59,460 bases of DNA from Vitrella brassicaformis (taxonomy: Eukaryota > Sar > Vitrellaceae). Within the stretch, counting starts at the first letter, position 1. The number at the start of each line of letters is the position of its first letter. Position numbers and translations under genes: made by a program. Shown here one piece after another: positions 11,521 to 23,157 of this stretch. The notes beneath the pieces were generated by a model that was given only the letters and a program-made list of their open reading frames with translations, did not search any database and was not told where the DNA came from. The stretch is from the NCBI GenBank assembly GCA_001179505.1, contig CDMY01000176.1, forward strand, positions 1 to 59,460, given 5' to 3'.

Positions 11521-14345
11521 CGTTGTGTCTCTGTGTTGCCAGAGAAAGGCCCAGCTGCTCATGGCCCTTTCTGTCCCTGCCTGCTTTCAGCTGTCATCGT
11601 TGTCTACATTTTATATCTGACGGCGATTGTCTTCATTGCAATGCCCCGCACACCAACAGGACACGTAGGCAAAGCAATGAGCAACACGGGCAAGGGAAGT
11701 CTGTGTGTGCCTTCCACGTATCATTCAGACGCGACACCGTCATCGGGTCACTTTCGCTTAATCTGGGCCACCTGAGACCCAATCGTCGTGGATGAGATGG
11801 CAAAGTGCGTGTATGCTTGTCTGTCTGCTATGTGTCTCCCCATTCATCAGACGGTGTTGCCGTGAGTAAGAGCACCCTCAGCCAACTCACGAGTAAGCAA
11901 ACATCCATCCGACTCACTGTGAGAATCACTGTCATCTTTTTGTCACAGCAGTCCATTGGAAGTTGGTGTGAACGCACCAGCACCTGCTGTGGACGACACC
12001 GATGAGCAGGAGAACAAGGACAAGGGAAAAGGGGCAGTTGTGAGCAGAATGGGCAACCTTTGCCCGAATGGTGATGTGTGGGGGCGGTGGGAGTGGTGCT
12101 GCTGCCTCGGAAGGCAGAAGCCCTCCCCGCCCTTGTGGGCCGACAGATCAGCCCCAGCAAGGACCATGTGAGCAGCAGGAAGAGGAGGAGGTCGGTGGGG
12201 AGAGGGGCGACGACTGTGACGAGTCGCGTGGGGTGCTGGGCGGCGGGGTGCGTGAGGGTGGGTTGTCGCTGGTGCAGCCAAGAGGCCACCTGTACCTGTC
12301 GTCGCCTGGGGACCAGGTGAGAGGGGACGGGACGAATCATGACAGACAGACAGACAGTCAGAGAGCTGTGGTCGATCGCTGCATCGCATCGATGGATGTG
12401 TGTCCTTTTTTCTGTCTGTCTGTCTCTGTCTGGTTCGTTGGTTCGTTGGTCGGTTTGTGTGTCCACGACACGCCCGCAAGGACCCCCCGGGCGAGAGCTA
12501 AGGTGCCACTGCTGGTGCTGGTGGCGGTGGGGCTCGTGTTGATGTTGATGGTGAGAGCGTCGGAAGCGACAAGCCCAAGAGCCCCCCAACTGACACCGAC
12601 GATAAGGTGCGTGCGGACGGGAAACACAACGACGCACATAAGAGCACAGCCCATACACTCACTACACATACAGATGCGCACATCACATCCATCATGTATG
12701 TGCACACATTAATTAATGTGGTCGTATGTGTGTGTGTTCGTTGTGTGCTGTGCTGTGTCACTCAGCGAAGCGTAGCGAGTTGGTGGTGCCTCGTGGGACT
12801 GGCAAAGGACAATCGGCAGCCGAGGGCGGTCACACTGGCGCCGCAAGTGCCGCCGCTTCGGCAGCTGCACCGCCGCCCCCGCCTCCTAGTGCTCCTGTCG
12901 ACAACAAAGCCCTAATCCACAAGGTCAGTGAGTGAGTGAGTGAGTGAATGGGGGATGGAAAAAACAAGAAAGAAAGACCTCACACACACCACACGGAACG
13001 AACCAACAAGCTGTCTCTCACCGTGCGTATGTGCAATGTATGTATGTGTGTATGCAGATTCAGGTTCATGGTAGCACGCCGTCCACGGCTGTCGATCCGG
13101 AGGCGCCCGCCCCCGCCGGCTCCCCCCCAGATGGCCAGCCCTCAGACGACACCCCAGCGGCTGCCTCAACCACTCCTCCACAACGACACGGCCTCCCTCG
13201 CGAGCACAGCCAAGACGACAAGCATGACCGCGCCAGTCTGCTTGGGTTCATTGACGACTGGGCTGCCGAGAAGGGCATGGACACCATCAGACAGGAGCTG
13301 ACCGCCAAGGAGAAGGCCGACATCGCATGGAGAGACACCATGAGCACCCCCCGTCTGCGAGCCATCATCGAGCAGCTACTCGCGGGCGAGAGCACCGGTA
13401 TGCAATGCACACATACACACACCGCCCACCGCACCACCATCTCCCTCGAAATATGGACCTTTCTTGTCCCTTATTTCTCACCCATCACCATCACCAACAG
13501 CAGCAGGGCCGGCTGCAGGTGCAGGGCACAAGGTAGCCGCGAGAAGCACCGGGGCGGATGGCACAGGTACGTAATCCAATTTACGAGGGGGGCAGCAGGC
13601 AGGCAAGCCAGGAGTATGTCGGTACGTATTCTGTGTGTGGAGTGAGTAGACATCTGTTCGTGCTGCGGACATCCATCAGGTGCCAGGAGCCCGTGGAAGA
13701 AGCCGACTGGCACATGGGCAAGTAACGGTGAGTACGGTCCGACTCTCAGTGAAGGTAAGGCGACACGCGAGCAGGGGCCGGGGGATCCGGCTGACCACGC
13801 ATGGCTGTCTGTGTATGTCTCATCAGGCGCCCAGCACACCAACCGAGCTGCTTCCCACGTAGCACACCACACACACACAGGCAGACCCCCACACGCCCCA
13901 CCATCTATCTCATGGCCTTTGTGCATCTCTGTCTCTCTCTCTCTCTCTCTGTGCGTGTGTGCGTGTGTGCGTGTGTGTGGCTGTGCAGGTGGACCACATG
14001 AGGCTTGATTGCGACCCTGGTAACCCTAGCAAGAACTTCGGCAGATGCGAGCGACCACGCACACGCACACGCACACACGCCCACGCGCCTCACCGCCTTG
14101 CTCACTCTGGCTATGTCGAGTTCGACGACCGTCGCGACTTTGAGGAGGCATGGACATCCATCCATCGAGTGGTTCGTGTGTTGGTTGGTCAGTATAAAGG
14201 CCCGTATGGCCTTATCCTCGACAACATCCACTACGAGGCCACCAAACGCGACGTGGAAGTCTTCCTTACACCTTGCAGAGTCAGACAGACAGCACAGCAC
14301 AGCCACCCATACAACCCTCCCTCCCACGCCCACCTTGTCTGTGCA

Positions 14346-14376
<31 letters not shown>

Positions 14377-14990
14377 ATGTGTGTGTGTGTGTGCCGTGTG
14401 TGCGTGTGTGGCTGTGCAGGTGGACCACATGATGTTGGAAGCCGACCATCGCAACCCTGTCAAGAACCTCGGCAGATGTGAGCGACCACACACATGCACA
14501 CACCCCCAGGCGCCTCACCGCCTTATCACATGTCGCGCACACTCAGGTTATGTCGAGTTTGACAACCGTCGCGACTTTGACCGGGCATGGACATTCACAC
14601 ACAATCTTCAATCACACGCAGGCACACACTGCAGGCCTCCATGTGTTTCAGGAGATGCTCGGTCGCAAAATCCGCATCAGCACGGCCGACGAGATGGAGT
14701 ACGCCACCGGCGGCCGACTCGACCCAGCAGCCCCAATCCGTTATAACAACAACACCACTCCCACCAGCAGCACCACACACCTGCTGTGTCTGTCCGATGT
14801 GTGTGTGTGTGTGTGTCAAGTGGGTCGCCCGCCGATGTTGGTGTTGGAGGTAGTGGTGTCGGTGGTGGTGCTGGTGGCGGGTCGAGGGGTGTAGTGGCTG
14901 GTGAGAAGGGCCAGGATGCCACCAACGGTGCGGACGAAGCTGCTGCAGCCAACCAGGTCGGTGTCGTTGTGGGCCGCCCGCCCGTCGTCG
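11520..14990 (+). CDS. Block Q copy 1: chimeric gene A ending in an RRM
   Basis: Exon boundaries are only partly certain. Visible segments in order are: VYI(L)-type exon (11597), DGVAVSKSTLSQLT (11850-11890), NAPAPAVDDTDEQENKDKGK (11970-12035), a Gln/Gly/Ala-rich acidic part, and VDPEAPAPAGSPPDGQPSDD leading into an intact module FIDDWAAEKGMDTI to PRLRAIIEQLLAGEST (13214-13396). Near the 3' end is an RNA-recognition motif: beta-1 YGLILDNIHYEATKRDVEVF (about 14198-14260), VDHMMLEADHRNPVKNLGR (14421-14475), the RNP1-like YVEFDNRRDFDRAW (14548 on) and EMLGRKIRISTADEMEY (14651-14701). A degenerate half-RRM precedes it (13989-14160). The 5' two thirds are duplicated at 19.11-21.5 kb. It is the only copy of the module with no stop or frameshift, so it is the best candidate for a working gene in the array. 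An RNA-binding role is inferred only from the RRM. Confidence 0.45.
13214..13396 (+). other. WAA/LLE module, intact copy
   Basis: A roughly 55-residue exon-encoded module: a helix ending FIDDWAAEKG, a second part D-T-I-x-x-x-L-T, a W (AW), and a helix PRLRAIIEQLLAGES, then a GT donor (13397). The same pattern (WAA, D-TITPLLT-EE, DWMET, VPRL-ALINQLLEA) recurs at 9679, 15377, 17478, 20800 and, on the minus strand, about 46690-46512. I do not recognise this as a known domain. Confidence 0.6.
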
Positions 14991-14999
14991 TTTAGCCAC

Positions 15000-15680
15000 G
15001 TGTGTCTCTGTGTTGCCACAGAAAGGCCCAGCTGCTCATGGCCCTTTCTGTCCCTGCCTGCTTTCAGGTCATCGTTGTCTACATTTTATATTCTGACGGC
15101 GATTGTCTTCATTGCAATGCCCCGCAGACCAACAGGAGACGTAAAGACGTTCGTCTATGGAAAACAGAAATGCACAGAGTCTGTGCATGGGGTGATGATT
15201 GGTGGTTGTGAATGTGTCTCGGTGTGTCTGCAGGCCCACAAGTCGTCTGTCGCCGGTGCGCCCGACGCGAGCGACGGTACGTGTGTCCTCCCACCCATCA
15301 GACGGACACACAGCCAGAAGGCAAAGGGCAGAAGGCAAAGAGAGCCTTTTGTTCTGCTTTCCTGTATGTGTCCACCAGATTTGGAGCGCGCAGCTTCGAT
15401 CGACTTCCTCATCGTCTGGGCGACGGATAAGGAGGACGACTTCATCACACCCCTCCTGACCGACGAGGAGACAGACAACCCCAACTGAATGGAGACGGTG
15501 TCCGTTCCTCGGCTAGAGGCCCTAGTCAACAAGCTGCTGGAGACCGAGGGTACGTATGCCTGCACTCAAAGACACACACATCACTGGAACCAACCCTCGA
15601 ATTCCAATCTCCTGTATGCTATGCCTGCCCGGCAGAGAACGAGAAGCAGTGGTGGTGGTGGGAGCCATCCATCCTTGGTG
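15000..15680 (+). repeat. Block P, copy 2 (shortened)
   Basis: It has the VYILYSDGDCLHCNAP exon (15066 on), AHKSSVAGAPDASD (15235), and the module LIVWATDKEDDFITPLLT then VPRLEALVNKLLETEG (15377-15550). A TGA at 15486-15488 stands where other copies have TGG (Trp). The acidic/poly-Gln exon is absent. Confidence 0.7.
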
Positions 15681-15689
15681 CAGAAGACC

Positions 15690-16789
15690 GTGAATCTGGA
15701 TGCGGGCATCCCGACCATCGACTGCCTCGCCCTCAACCTCAAGGAAACCAAACCTCAAGCCACAAGGTCGGTCGACACCGACACCGACACCTACCTTACA
15801 CACACACACACACTATCCCCCCCTTCCTCCCTGCCTCCTGGCTGCGCATATCGTTGGCTGGCATCTGTCAATCAGGATGACGGAGGTGCTGCAGCTCGCC
15901 CGTCTGCTGCCGCTCGAGCTGCCGGCACAGATCCCGCCCTCCGCTCTCGGTGGTGGCGAGGAGGCTGACAGCCTGCTCGACAGCCTCCTCGCCTACCGCC
16001 TTAGTGTCGAGGACCGGCTGCGCAAGGACATCGAGGAGCCCCATCCCGTCTCAACCGACGAGGTGAGTGAGTGACGGAGGGCGGTCAGCCAGCCAGGCAG
16101 ACAGGCAGGGAGACGGACAGTTAGGTTGGGAGGAAGGCATTAGTCATGGCCGCCGTAGAGCAGTAGCACGGTAGCTGTGCTGTGTTTTCGCATGTACGCT
16201 TCCACATTCCTTACCCCATCCTCGTCCGTCACCGATTAGGAGGATTTCGACTACTTCAAGTGCGACCAGCGCGGCGATCGCCCCCGCACTGAAGACCAGG
16301 TACGGCACACACACACACCACGTTCTTACATCGAGAGTAGGAGAGGAGATGCGATGCGATGCGTGTATGTTTCCACACGAACCATCCCATTACACACATA
16401 CATGATGGACAGACAGCCGCAGCTGCTGGGCTCACTCGTCATTGTGTGGCGGTGTGGGTGGTTGGTTGGTGTGTGTGTGTGTCGTAGATGAAGAAGGAGG
16501 CCCTTCAGGAGGAGTGGGAGAAACTCGTGCAGTCGTACTTCAAGTATGTCCATCAGACACATACATGCACACACGTGCACACACATCTCATCCGTGTGAT
16601 CTCTGTCCGTGGTGTGATGGGTGCAGGACCATCAAGAAGCTGCGCCAGATCTGTCCGCCTCCCCCACACATCAAGGCCGGCGGCAGCAACAAGAGGGCGG
16701 CGGCCTTGGTGTGCGGGGGAGGGCCTGCCGAGCACACACGCAGCAAGAAGCGCAGATTGTGCGCTGCCACGGTTGACGGTGACGGTTGA
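15690..16789 (+). CDS. Block O copy 2: intact 3' cassette with basic tail
   Basis: Exons ending at 15766 (AGIPTIDCLALNLKETK), 15876-16062 (MTEVLQLARLLPLELPAQIP through LLAYRLSVEDRLRKDIEEP), 16240-16299 (EDFDYFKCDQRGDRPRTEDQ), 16488-16543 (MKKEALQEEWEKLVQSYFK) and 16627-16789 (TIKKLRQICPPPPHIKAG through TRSKKRR, stop TGA) join in a single frame with GT-AG borders. Of the three copies of this cassette in the window this is the only one whose long MTEVLQ exon stays in frame. It has no obvious start codon of its own and begins abruptly inside the first exon, so it would need an upstream block-P exon or be a fragment. The C-terminal SKKRR suggests nuclear localisation. No family recognised. Confidence 0.5.
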
Positions 16790-16929
16790 CGGTGTGTGTG
16801 GTTGGGGTGGGGGAGAACAGACAGACAGACAAACCCAACCTGCCCGCCTCTCTGGCCACCCGCAGCCGCCACCCCTCCCCCACCACCATGAGCAGGACTA
16901 CGACACGGCCGGCCGCCAACAGGTACATT

Positions 16930-18080
16930 GTAGCTGGGGGTTTGGAGGGAGGGCCGCACACATCGATCTAACACGAGGATGGGGTGGATGGACAGCTGGG
17001 CCACACTACTCACCTCTCCGTGTGCCGAATGGATGTCTTTGCCTGTCTGTCAGGGGATGAGACGGACGAGGACGGGGAGAGTGAGGGCGAGGGCAAGCCC
17101 GGCGAGCAGCAGCAGCAGCAGCCGCCACAGCAGCCCGCCCAGGTGACACAAAGACGCACAGACAGAGCCCACCGTCTCATGGCCCTTTCTGTCCCTGCCT
17201 GCTTTCAGGTCATCGTTGTCTACATTTTATATTCTGACGGCGATTGTCTTCATTGCAATGCCCCGCAGACCAACAGGAGACGTAAAGACGTTCGTTTATG
17301 TAAAACAGAAATGCACACAGTCTGTGAGTGGGGTGATGATTGGTGGTTGTGAATGTGTGTCGGTGTGTCTGCAGGCCCACAAGTCGTCTGCCGCCGGTGC
17401 GCCTGACGCAAGCGATGGTACGTGTGTCCTCCCACCCATCAGACGGACAAACAGCCAGACAGATGTTTGTCCATCAGATGAGGAGCGCCAGAGTTTGATA
17501 GAGGTTCTCAACGACTGAGCGGCCGAGCACAAGGACGACACCATCACACCCCTGCTCACCCAAGAGGAGGCGGCTGACCCCGACTGGATGGAGACGGTGC
17601 CTGTCCCTCGCCTGCTGGCACTCATCAATCAGCTGCTCGAGGCCGCCGGTACGAATGCCTGCACTCAAAAACACACACATCACGGGAACCAGCCCACGCC
17701 GAGCTCTAATCTCTTGTATGCTATGCCTGTCGAGCAGAGAACAAGAAGCAGAAGGCCGACAAGAAGGAGAAGAAGAGCACCAAGGAGGGCGAGCGTAAGC
17801 AGAGAGAAGCGAAACGGTCATGTAAATGTGAATGGTACGGTGAATGTCGTGTTGCTGTGGATATCAGGGGCGTCGGGCGTGTGGGACCGGGTGGAGCCGC
17901 CAATGTCTGAGGGGCCGACACTGGGCCAAGGTAAGCCCACATTCACACGGCAGGGCGCAGGGAGAGGCGACTCACATCCATCCATCTGTGCGCATGTGAC
18001 CTTCGTGGCTCTCTGTCCTTGCTGTCCCTTCAGGGGGCCGCAAGGTCTCAAAGCGGCAGCAGCGGCAGGTACACAACAAT
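16930..18080 (+). repeat. Block P, copy 3
   Basis: It carries the acidic exon DETDEDGESEGEGKPGE plus poly-Gln (about 17056-17140), VIVVYILYSDGDCL (17208 on), AHKSSAAGAPDASD (17377), the module AAEHKDDTITPLLTQEE to VPRLLALINQLLEAAG (17478-17650), ENKKQKADKKEKK (17740), GASGVWDRVEPP with GPTLGQ (17868-17930) and RKVSKRQQRQ (18039). A TGA at 17516-17518 replaces the Trp codon of WAA. Confidence 0.75.
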
Positions 18081-18089
18081 GCGCTCAGC

Positions 18090-18780
18090 CATACCCCTAC
18101 ACCCCCCCTCATCCCATGGTCCTTGTTTTGTTCTTTCCTGCTCCTCAGGACGCAGAGGGCCACCGGGGGGGCGGGGGAGGGGACAGCAGCCCGGCGAGCC
18201 ACGCCTCGCCAGGCCACCGTGACGGCCGTGGCGGCCGACCTGCTGGGCGTGGCCGAGGTGTGGGGGGCGCTTGGGGTGGGCCTGGCCGACAGTAATCGAA
18301 CGCTTCCATTCTTCTCTCACAGTGAGCGGACACACACACGTCCGCCACACCACGCGCTGCACACGCACATATACATATGTATATCGTCTCATGTATGTAA
18401 TGGTGTGTGTCCTCCTTCTGTGTGCCTCGGTTTTGCTCGTCACATAGACACTCAGGGATTCTGAAGCGCAGACGACCAGACGACAGGTTGGCAGAGACGA
18501 CAGAGACAGACACGACAGGGGATCCCTCAGCACTCCTCTCTCTCCTTTGCCCTTTTCTGCGCTTCTAGGAGAGGGACTCCGCAAAAATCGTTGCCTACAT
18601 TTTATATTCTGATGGCAAGTGGACTCACTCGTTGCGCAGCTGCAGGCCACCAAAGAAGAGGTAGTGGTGTGGCGCGGTCTTCCAGGAGGCTGGTGGACAT
18701 GTCATCACAGAGAGTAGGTCCACGCACTGAAGATGTGCGAGCCACGTGCGTCTGTCCGTGTCTCATCAAGCCGCACGATG
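18090..18780 (+). other. Spacer between array blocks
   Basis: Mostly unique within the window. It contains one diverged copy of the motif cgttgcctacattttatatt (about 18591-18610). No supported gene. Confidence 0.45.
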
Positions 18781-19110
18781 GTTGAGGCGTGCTGTTGCTG
18801 TGGACGGCAGAAGCCTCTCCGCCGCCCTCAGGCGACGACAGAGCGGCACCAGCAGCCCCACCAACAGGAGGGAGAAGGCGGCCTCGGGCTGGGGGGTGAG
18901 ATCTAAGACGAGGATGGGGTGGATGGACAGCTGGGCCACGCTACTGACCTCTTCGTGTGTGCTGAATGGATGCCTTTGCGTGTCTGTCAGGGGATGACAC
19001 GGACGAGGACGGTGAGAGTGAGGGCGAGGGCAAGCCCGGCGAGCAGCAGCAGCAGCAGCAGCAGCCGCCACAGCAGCCCGCCCAGGTGACACAAAGACGC
19101 ACAGACAGAG
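18780..19110 (+). repeat. Block P, copy 4 (5' part only)
   Basis: It repeats 9000-9330: the RQKPLRRPQATTE-type Gln-rich tail, the ggatggggtggatgg linker and the acidic DDTDEDGESEGEGKPGE plus an expanded poly-Gln run (19042-19070). It then passes into block Q copy 2 instead of the rest of P. Confidence 0.7.
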
Positions 19111-22100
19111 CCCACCGTCTCATGGGCCTTTCTGTCCTTGCCTGCTTTCAGCTGTCATCGTTGTCTACATTTTATATTCTGACGGCGATTGTCTTCATTG
19201 CAATGCCCCGCACACCAACAGGACACGTAGGCAAAGCAATGAGCAATACGGGCAAGGGAAGTCTGTGTGTGCCTTGCAGGTATCATTCAGACGCGACACC
19301 GTCATCGAGTCACTTTCGCTTAATCTGGGCCACCTGAGACCCAATCGTCGTGGATGAGATGGCAAAGTGCGTGTATGCTTGTCTGTCTGCTATGTGTCTC
19401 CCCACTCTTCAGACGGTGTTGCCGTGAGTAAGAACACCCTCAGCCAACTCACGGGTGAGTAAGCATCCATCCGACTCACTGTGAGAACCACTGTCATCTT
19501 TTTGTTACAGCAGTCCATTGGAAGTTGGTGTGAACGCACCAGCACCTGCTGTGGACGACACCGATGAGCAGGAGAACAAGGACAAGGGAAAAGGGGCAGT
19601 TGCGAGCAGAATGGGCAACCTTTGCCCGAATGGTGATGTGTGGGGGCGGTGGGAGTGGTGCTGCTGCCTCGGAAGGCAGAAGCCCTCCCCGCCCTTGTGG
19701 GCCGACAGATCAGCCCCAGCAAGGACCATGTGAGCAGCAGGAAGAGGAGGAGGTCGGTGGGGAGAGGGGCGACGACTGTGACGAGTCGCGTGGGGTGCTG
19801 GGCGGCGGGGTGCGTGAGGGTGGGTTGTCGCTGGTGCAGCCAAGAGGCCACCTGTACCTGTCGTCGCCTGGGGACCAGGTGAGAGGGGACTGGACGAATC
19901 ATGACAGACAGACAGACAGTCAGAGAGCTGTGGTCGATCGCTGCACCGCATCGATGGATGTGTGTCCTTTTTTCTGTCTGTCTGTCTGTCTGGTTCGTTG
20001 GTTCGTTGGTCAGTTTGTGTGTCCACCACACGCCCGCAAGAACCCCCCGGGCGAGAGCCAAGGTGCCACTGCTGGTGCTGGTGGCGGTGGGGCTCGTGTT
20101 GATGTTGATGGTGAGAGCGTCGGAAGCGACAAGCCCAAGAGCCCCCCAACTGACACCGACGATAAGGTGCGTGCGGACGGGAAACACAACGACGCACATA
20201 AGAGCACAGCCCATACACTCACTACACATACAGATGCGCACATCACATCCATCATGTATGTGCACACATTAATTAATGTGGTCGTATGTGTGTCTGTTCG
20301 TTGTGTGCTGTGCTGTGTCACTCAGCGAAGCGTAGCGAGTTGGTGGTGCCCCATGCGACTGGCAAAGGACAATCGGCAGCCGAGGGCGGCCACACCGACA
20401 CTGCCGCAAGTGCTGCCGCTTCGGCTTCGTCAGCTGCACCGCCGCCCCCGCCTCCTGGTGCTCCTGTCGACAACAAAGCCCTAATCCACAAGGTCAGTGA
20501 GTGAATGAGTGAATGGGGGGATGGAACGAACAAGAAAGAAAGAGATCACACACACCACACGGACCGAACCAACAAGCTGTCTGTCTCTCACCGTGTGTGC
20601 GTTTGTGCAATGTGTGTATGTGTGTATGTGTGTATGCAGATTCAGGTTCACGGTAGCAAGTCGTCCACTTCTGTCGATCCGGAGGCCCCCGCCCACGCCG
20701 GCTCCCCCCGAGATGGCCAGCCGTCCGACGACACCCCAGCGGCGCCCTCACCCATCCCTCCACTCCACGGCGACATGACCTCCCTCGGGAGCACAACAAG
20801 GACGACCACCATGACCGTCTCAGTCTGCTTGGGTTCATCGACGACTGGGCTGCCGAGAAGGGCATGGACACCATCAGACAGAAGCTCACCGCCGAGGAGA
20901 CCGCCGATACCGACTGGCGAGACACCATCAGCACCCCCCGTCTGCGAGCCATAATTGAGCAGCTACTCGAGGGCGAGAGCACCGGTATGCAATGCACACA
21001 TACACACACCGCCCACCGCACCGCCATCTCCCTCCAAATGTGGACCTTTCTTGTCCCTCATTTCTCACCCATCACCAACAGCAGGGCCGGCTGCAGGGCA
21101 CAAGGTAGCCACGAGAAGCACCCGGGCGGATGGCACAGGTACATAATCCAATCCACGAGGGGGCAGCAGGCAGGCAAGCCAGGACTATGTCGGTACGTAT
21201 TCTGTGTGTGGAGTGAGTGGACATCTGTTCGTTCTCCTGGCTGCGGACATCCATCAGGTGCCAGCAGCCCTTGCAAGAACAAGCCGACTGGCACATGGAC
21301 AAGTAGCAGCCAGTACATGTACGGTCCGACTCTCAGTGAAGGTAAGGCGACACGCGAGCAGGGCCGGGGGATCCGGCTGACCACGCATGGCTGTCTGTGT
21401 TTGGTCTCATCAGGCGCCCAGCAGCAGAAACAGCCAGCACACGTAGCACACCACACGCACACACAGGCAGACCCCCACACGCCCCACCATCAATCTCATG
21501 GCCTTTCTCTGCGTGTTGTCCTTCAGCACGGTGGTTGGGCCGTCAACCAGGGCGGCGGCGGGGGAGGTGTGAGGGCGCATCCCCACGGCCATGGGCGTGG
21601 CGGTCCCGAGTGGAGGAAGCTGTCCGACCATGGCATCGGCGTCGCCCCGACGGTGGTGCAGGGGTCCATCGAGCCGTCCCAGTGGCTCTACTGCTCGGCC
21701 GCGCCGCCCACATCGACACATCTAGCGAGGAGGACTGCGACAAGCTTCTTGAAGCGCCTGAACGCCGCTGTCAAGTGCCACATCCCGAGCGGCAAAGTGC
21801 TGGATATCGAGCGGCCCGCAGCCATCCACAAGAGCCCCACGCCGCCACGCTTCATCTTCATCAAGATGGACTCGACCGCCACCGCCGAGGCCTTCCTGCG
21901 CCTGGAGGCCACTGCCAGCACCAAGGGCCCAGCCCCGCTCCACAAGCGGGGGGCTGACAGCAAGCCGGCCGGCAAGTCGTCGGCCTATGCCGCCGTACTC
22001 TCGCCGTACGGACGGCTGGAGTGGCGAGACCTGAAGCGGATGAAGGGGCGCAGCGGGCCGTCGGGGAGGGGCGAGGGGAGCTCCTCAGCGAGCCCTTCCT

Positions 22101-22126
22101 CAGCAGGCCACCGTGGCGGGCGGTGA
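19110..22126 (+). CDS. Block Q copy 2: chimeric gene B with a different 3' end
   Basis: About 2.4 kb (19110-21505) is a close copy of 11560-13920, introns included. The module region (20800-20982) reads PREHNKDDHH then WAAEKGMDTI and IIEQLLEGEST, but a net 5-nt insertion upstream (about 20750-20785), relative to copy 1, shifts the frame, so translation through the exon as in gene A fails. The 3' part is different: a long exon 21527-22126 (200 codons, TGA) with a Gly/His-rich start, SEEDCDK-type charge in other frames, and in the chosen frame KSPTPPRFIFIKMDSTATAE, which could be an RRM-like beta strand, plus AYAAVLSPYGRLEWRDLKR and a Gly/Ser-rich tail. I cannot assign a function. Probably a damaged or newly formed chimera. 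Confidence 0.35.
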
Positions 22127-23157
22127 TAGTGCAGTTGGGGTGGCGGGACGGCTGTGTGTGTGGGGGGGGGTTAAGGGCTCCACTCCCCGGACGGAGGCCA
22201 CTTGCTTGTCGGTTTCTGCGGGCGGGGCGAGTGAGCGGTTGGGTATGTGTTGGTGTGGTGTGTGGCGGTGGTGGCGTGTACACATGCATACGTGTGTGCA
22301 TGGGCAAGGGCGACACACACACACCAGCACACAGGAGGGGAAGTTGTTGCTGCTCGCCATCCACATACACCGATCGTATCTCTCTCTCGCACACTCACAC
22401 ACTGTCGCCCTCTCTCGGCCGTCACGTTTTCGCCTGCGTGTGCTGTGTGTGCATCATTCCTTCCACCTCATTCATGCCTGCCTGCCTGCCTGCCTGTGAT
22501 CTATCGCCTTGAGTGAGCGTGAAGCTCTGTTTGAGCTGGCTGGCTGGATGCACTATGACAGCCACACACACTGGATTCACCACACACTCTGGTCGATGGG
22601 ATGAGACGCGTGTGTGTGTGTGTGTGTGGGCTCTGTGGCGGGCGTGTTGTGGCGCCCCTTTTGCAGCGAGTCGACGAAGCGGCGTCGACGAAGCGGCTGA
22701 TGTGGGTGCAGGCGGCTTATCGTGTCCGCCCGTATCGTTGTCTACATTTTATATTGGTGGTGAGTGTATTATTCATCATCGCGCGAGACCAGTAAGTCAG
22801 TGTTGCATCTTTCAGCAGGACAACTGCTACATGTTGGACAAACAGCTTTGTTCAAAATACAAATGTTTGTCAGCTGCCATGTAGAGCGTCTCTTCTCTCT
22901 CTACCTGTCCCATCGTGACTAACCGTGTGTGTATCGCAGCTACGGTGGGTGCTCCGTCTGCCATGCAACCACTTCCATCTATCTGTCTCCTGTCTGGTGG
23001 TCACATGGCAGTGGACACCACTACCAAACCCCCTCCCCTCCCCGGCACTAGTCCAAACTCACACGTGATGAATCATCCTTCAAACACTACAAAAACGACC
23101 CACCCATCCCCCACCTATCTATCTCGTGTCTCCCTCCCTTTCTGGTCCGCCCCCTTT
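22127..23157. other. Intergenic, end of duplicated locus
   Basis: TG/CA-rich. It includes the last copy of tcgttgtctacattttatat at about 22736, which lies outside blocks P and Q. No gene seen. Confidence 0.5.

Noticed and set aside
11828-12658. Long His/Arg/Pro-rich minus-strand frames in block Q and again at 19390-20265
   Set aside because: They are the antisense of the acidic/Gly-rich coding strand, cross its introns, and have no splice or domain support.
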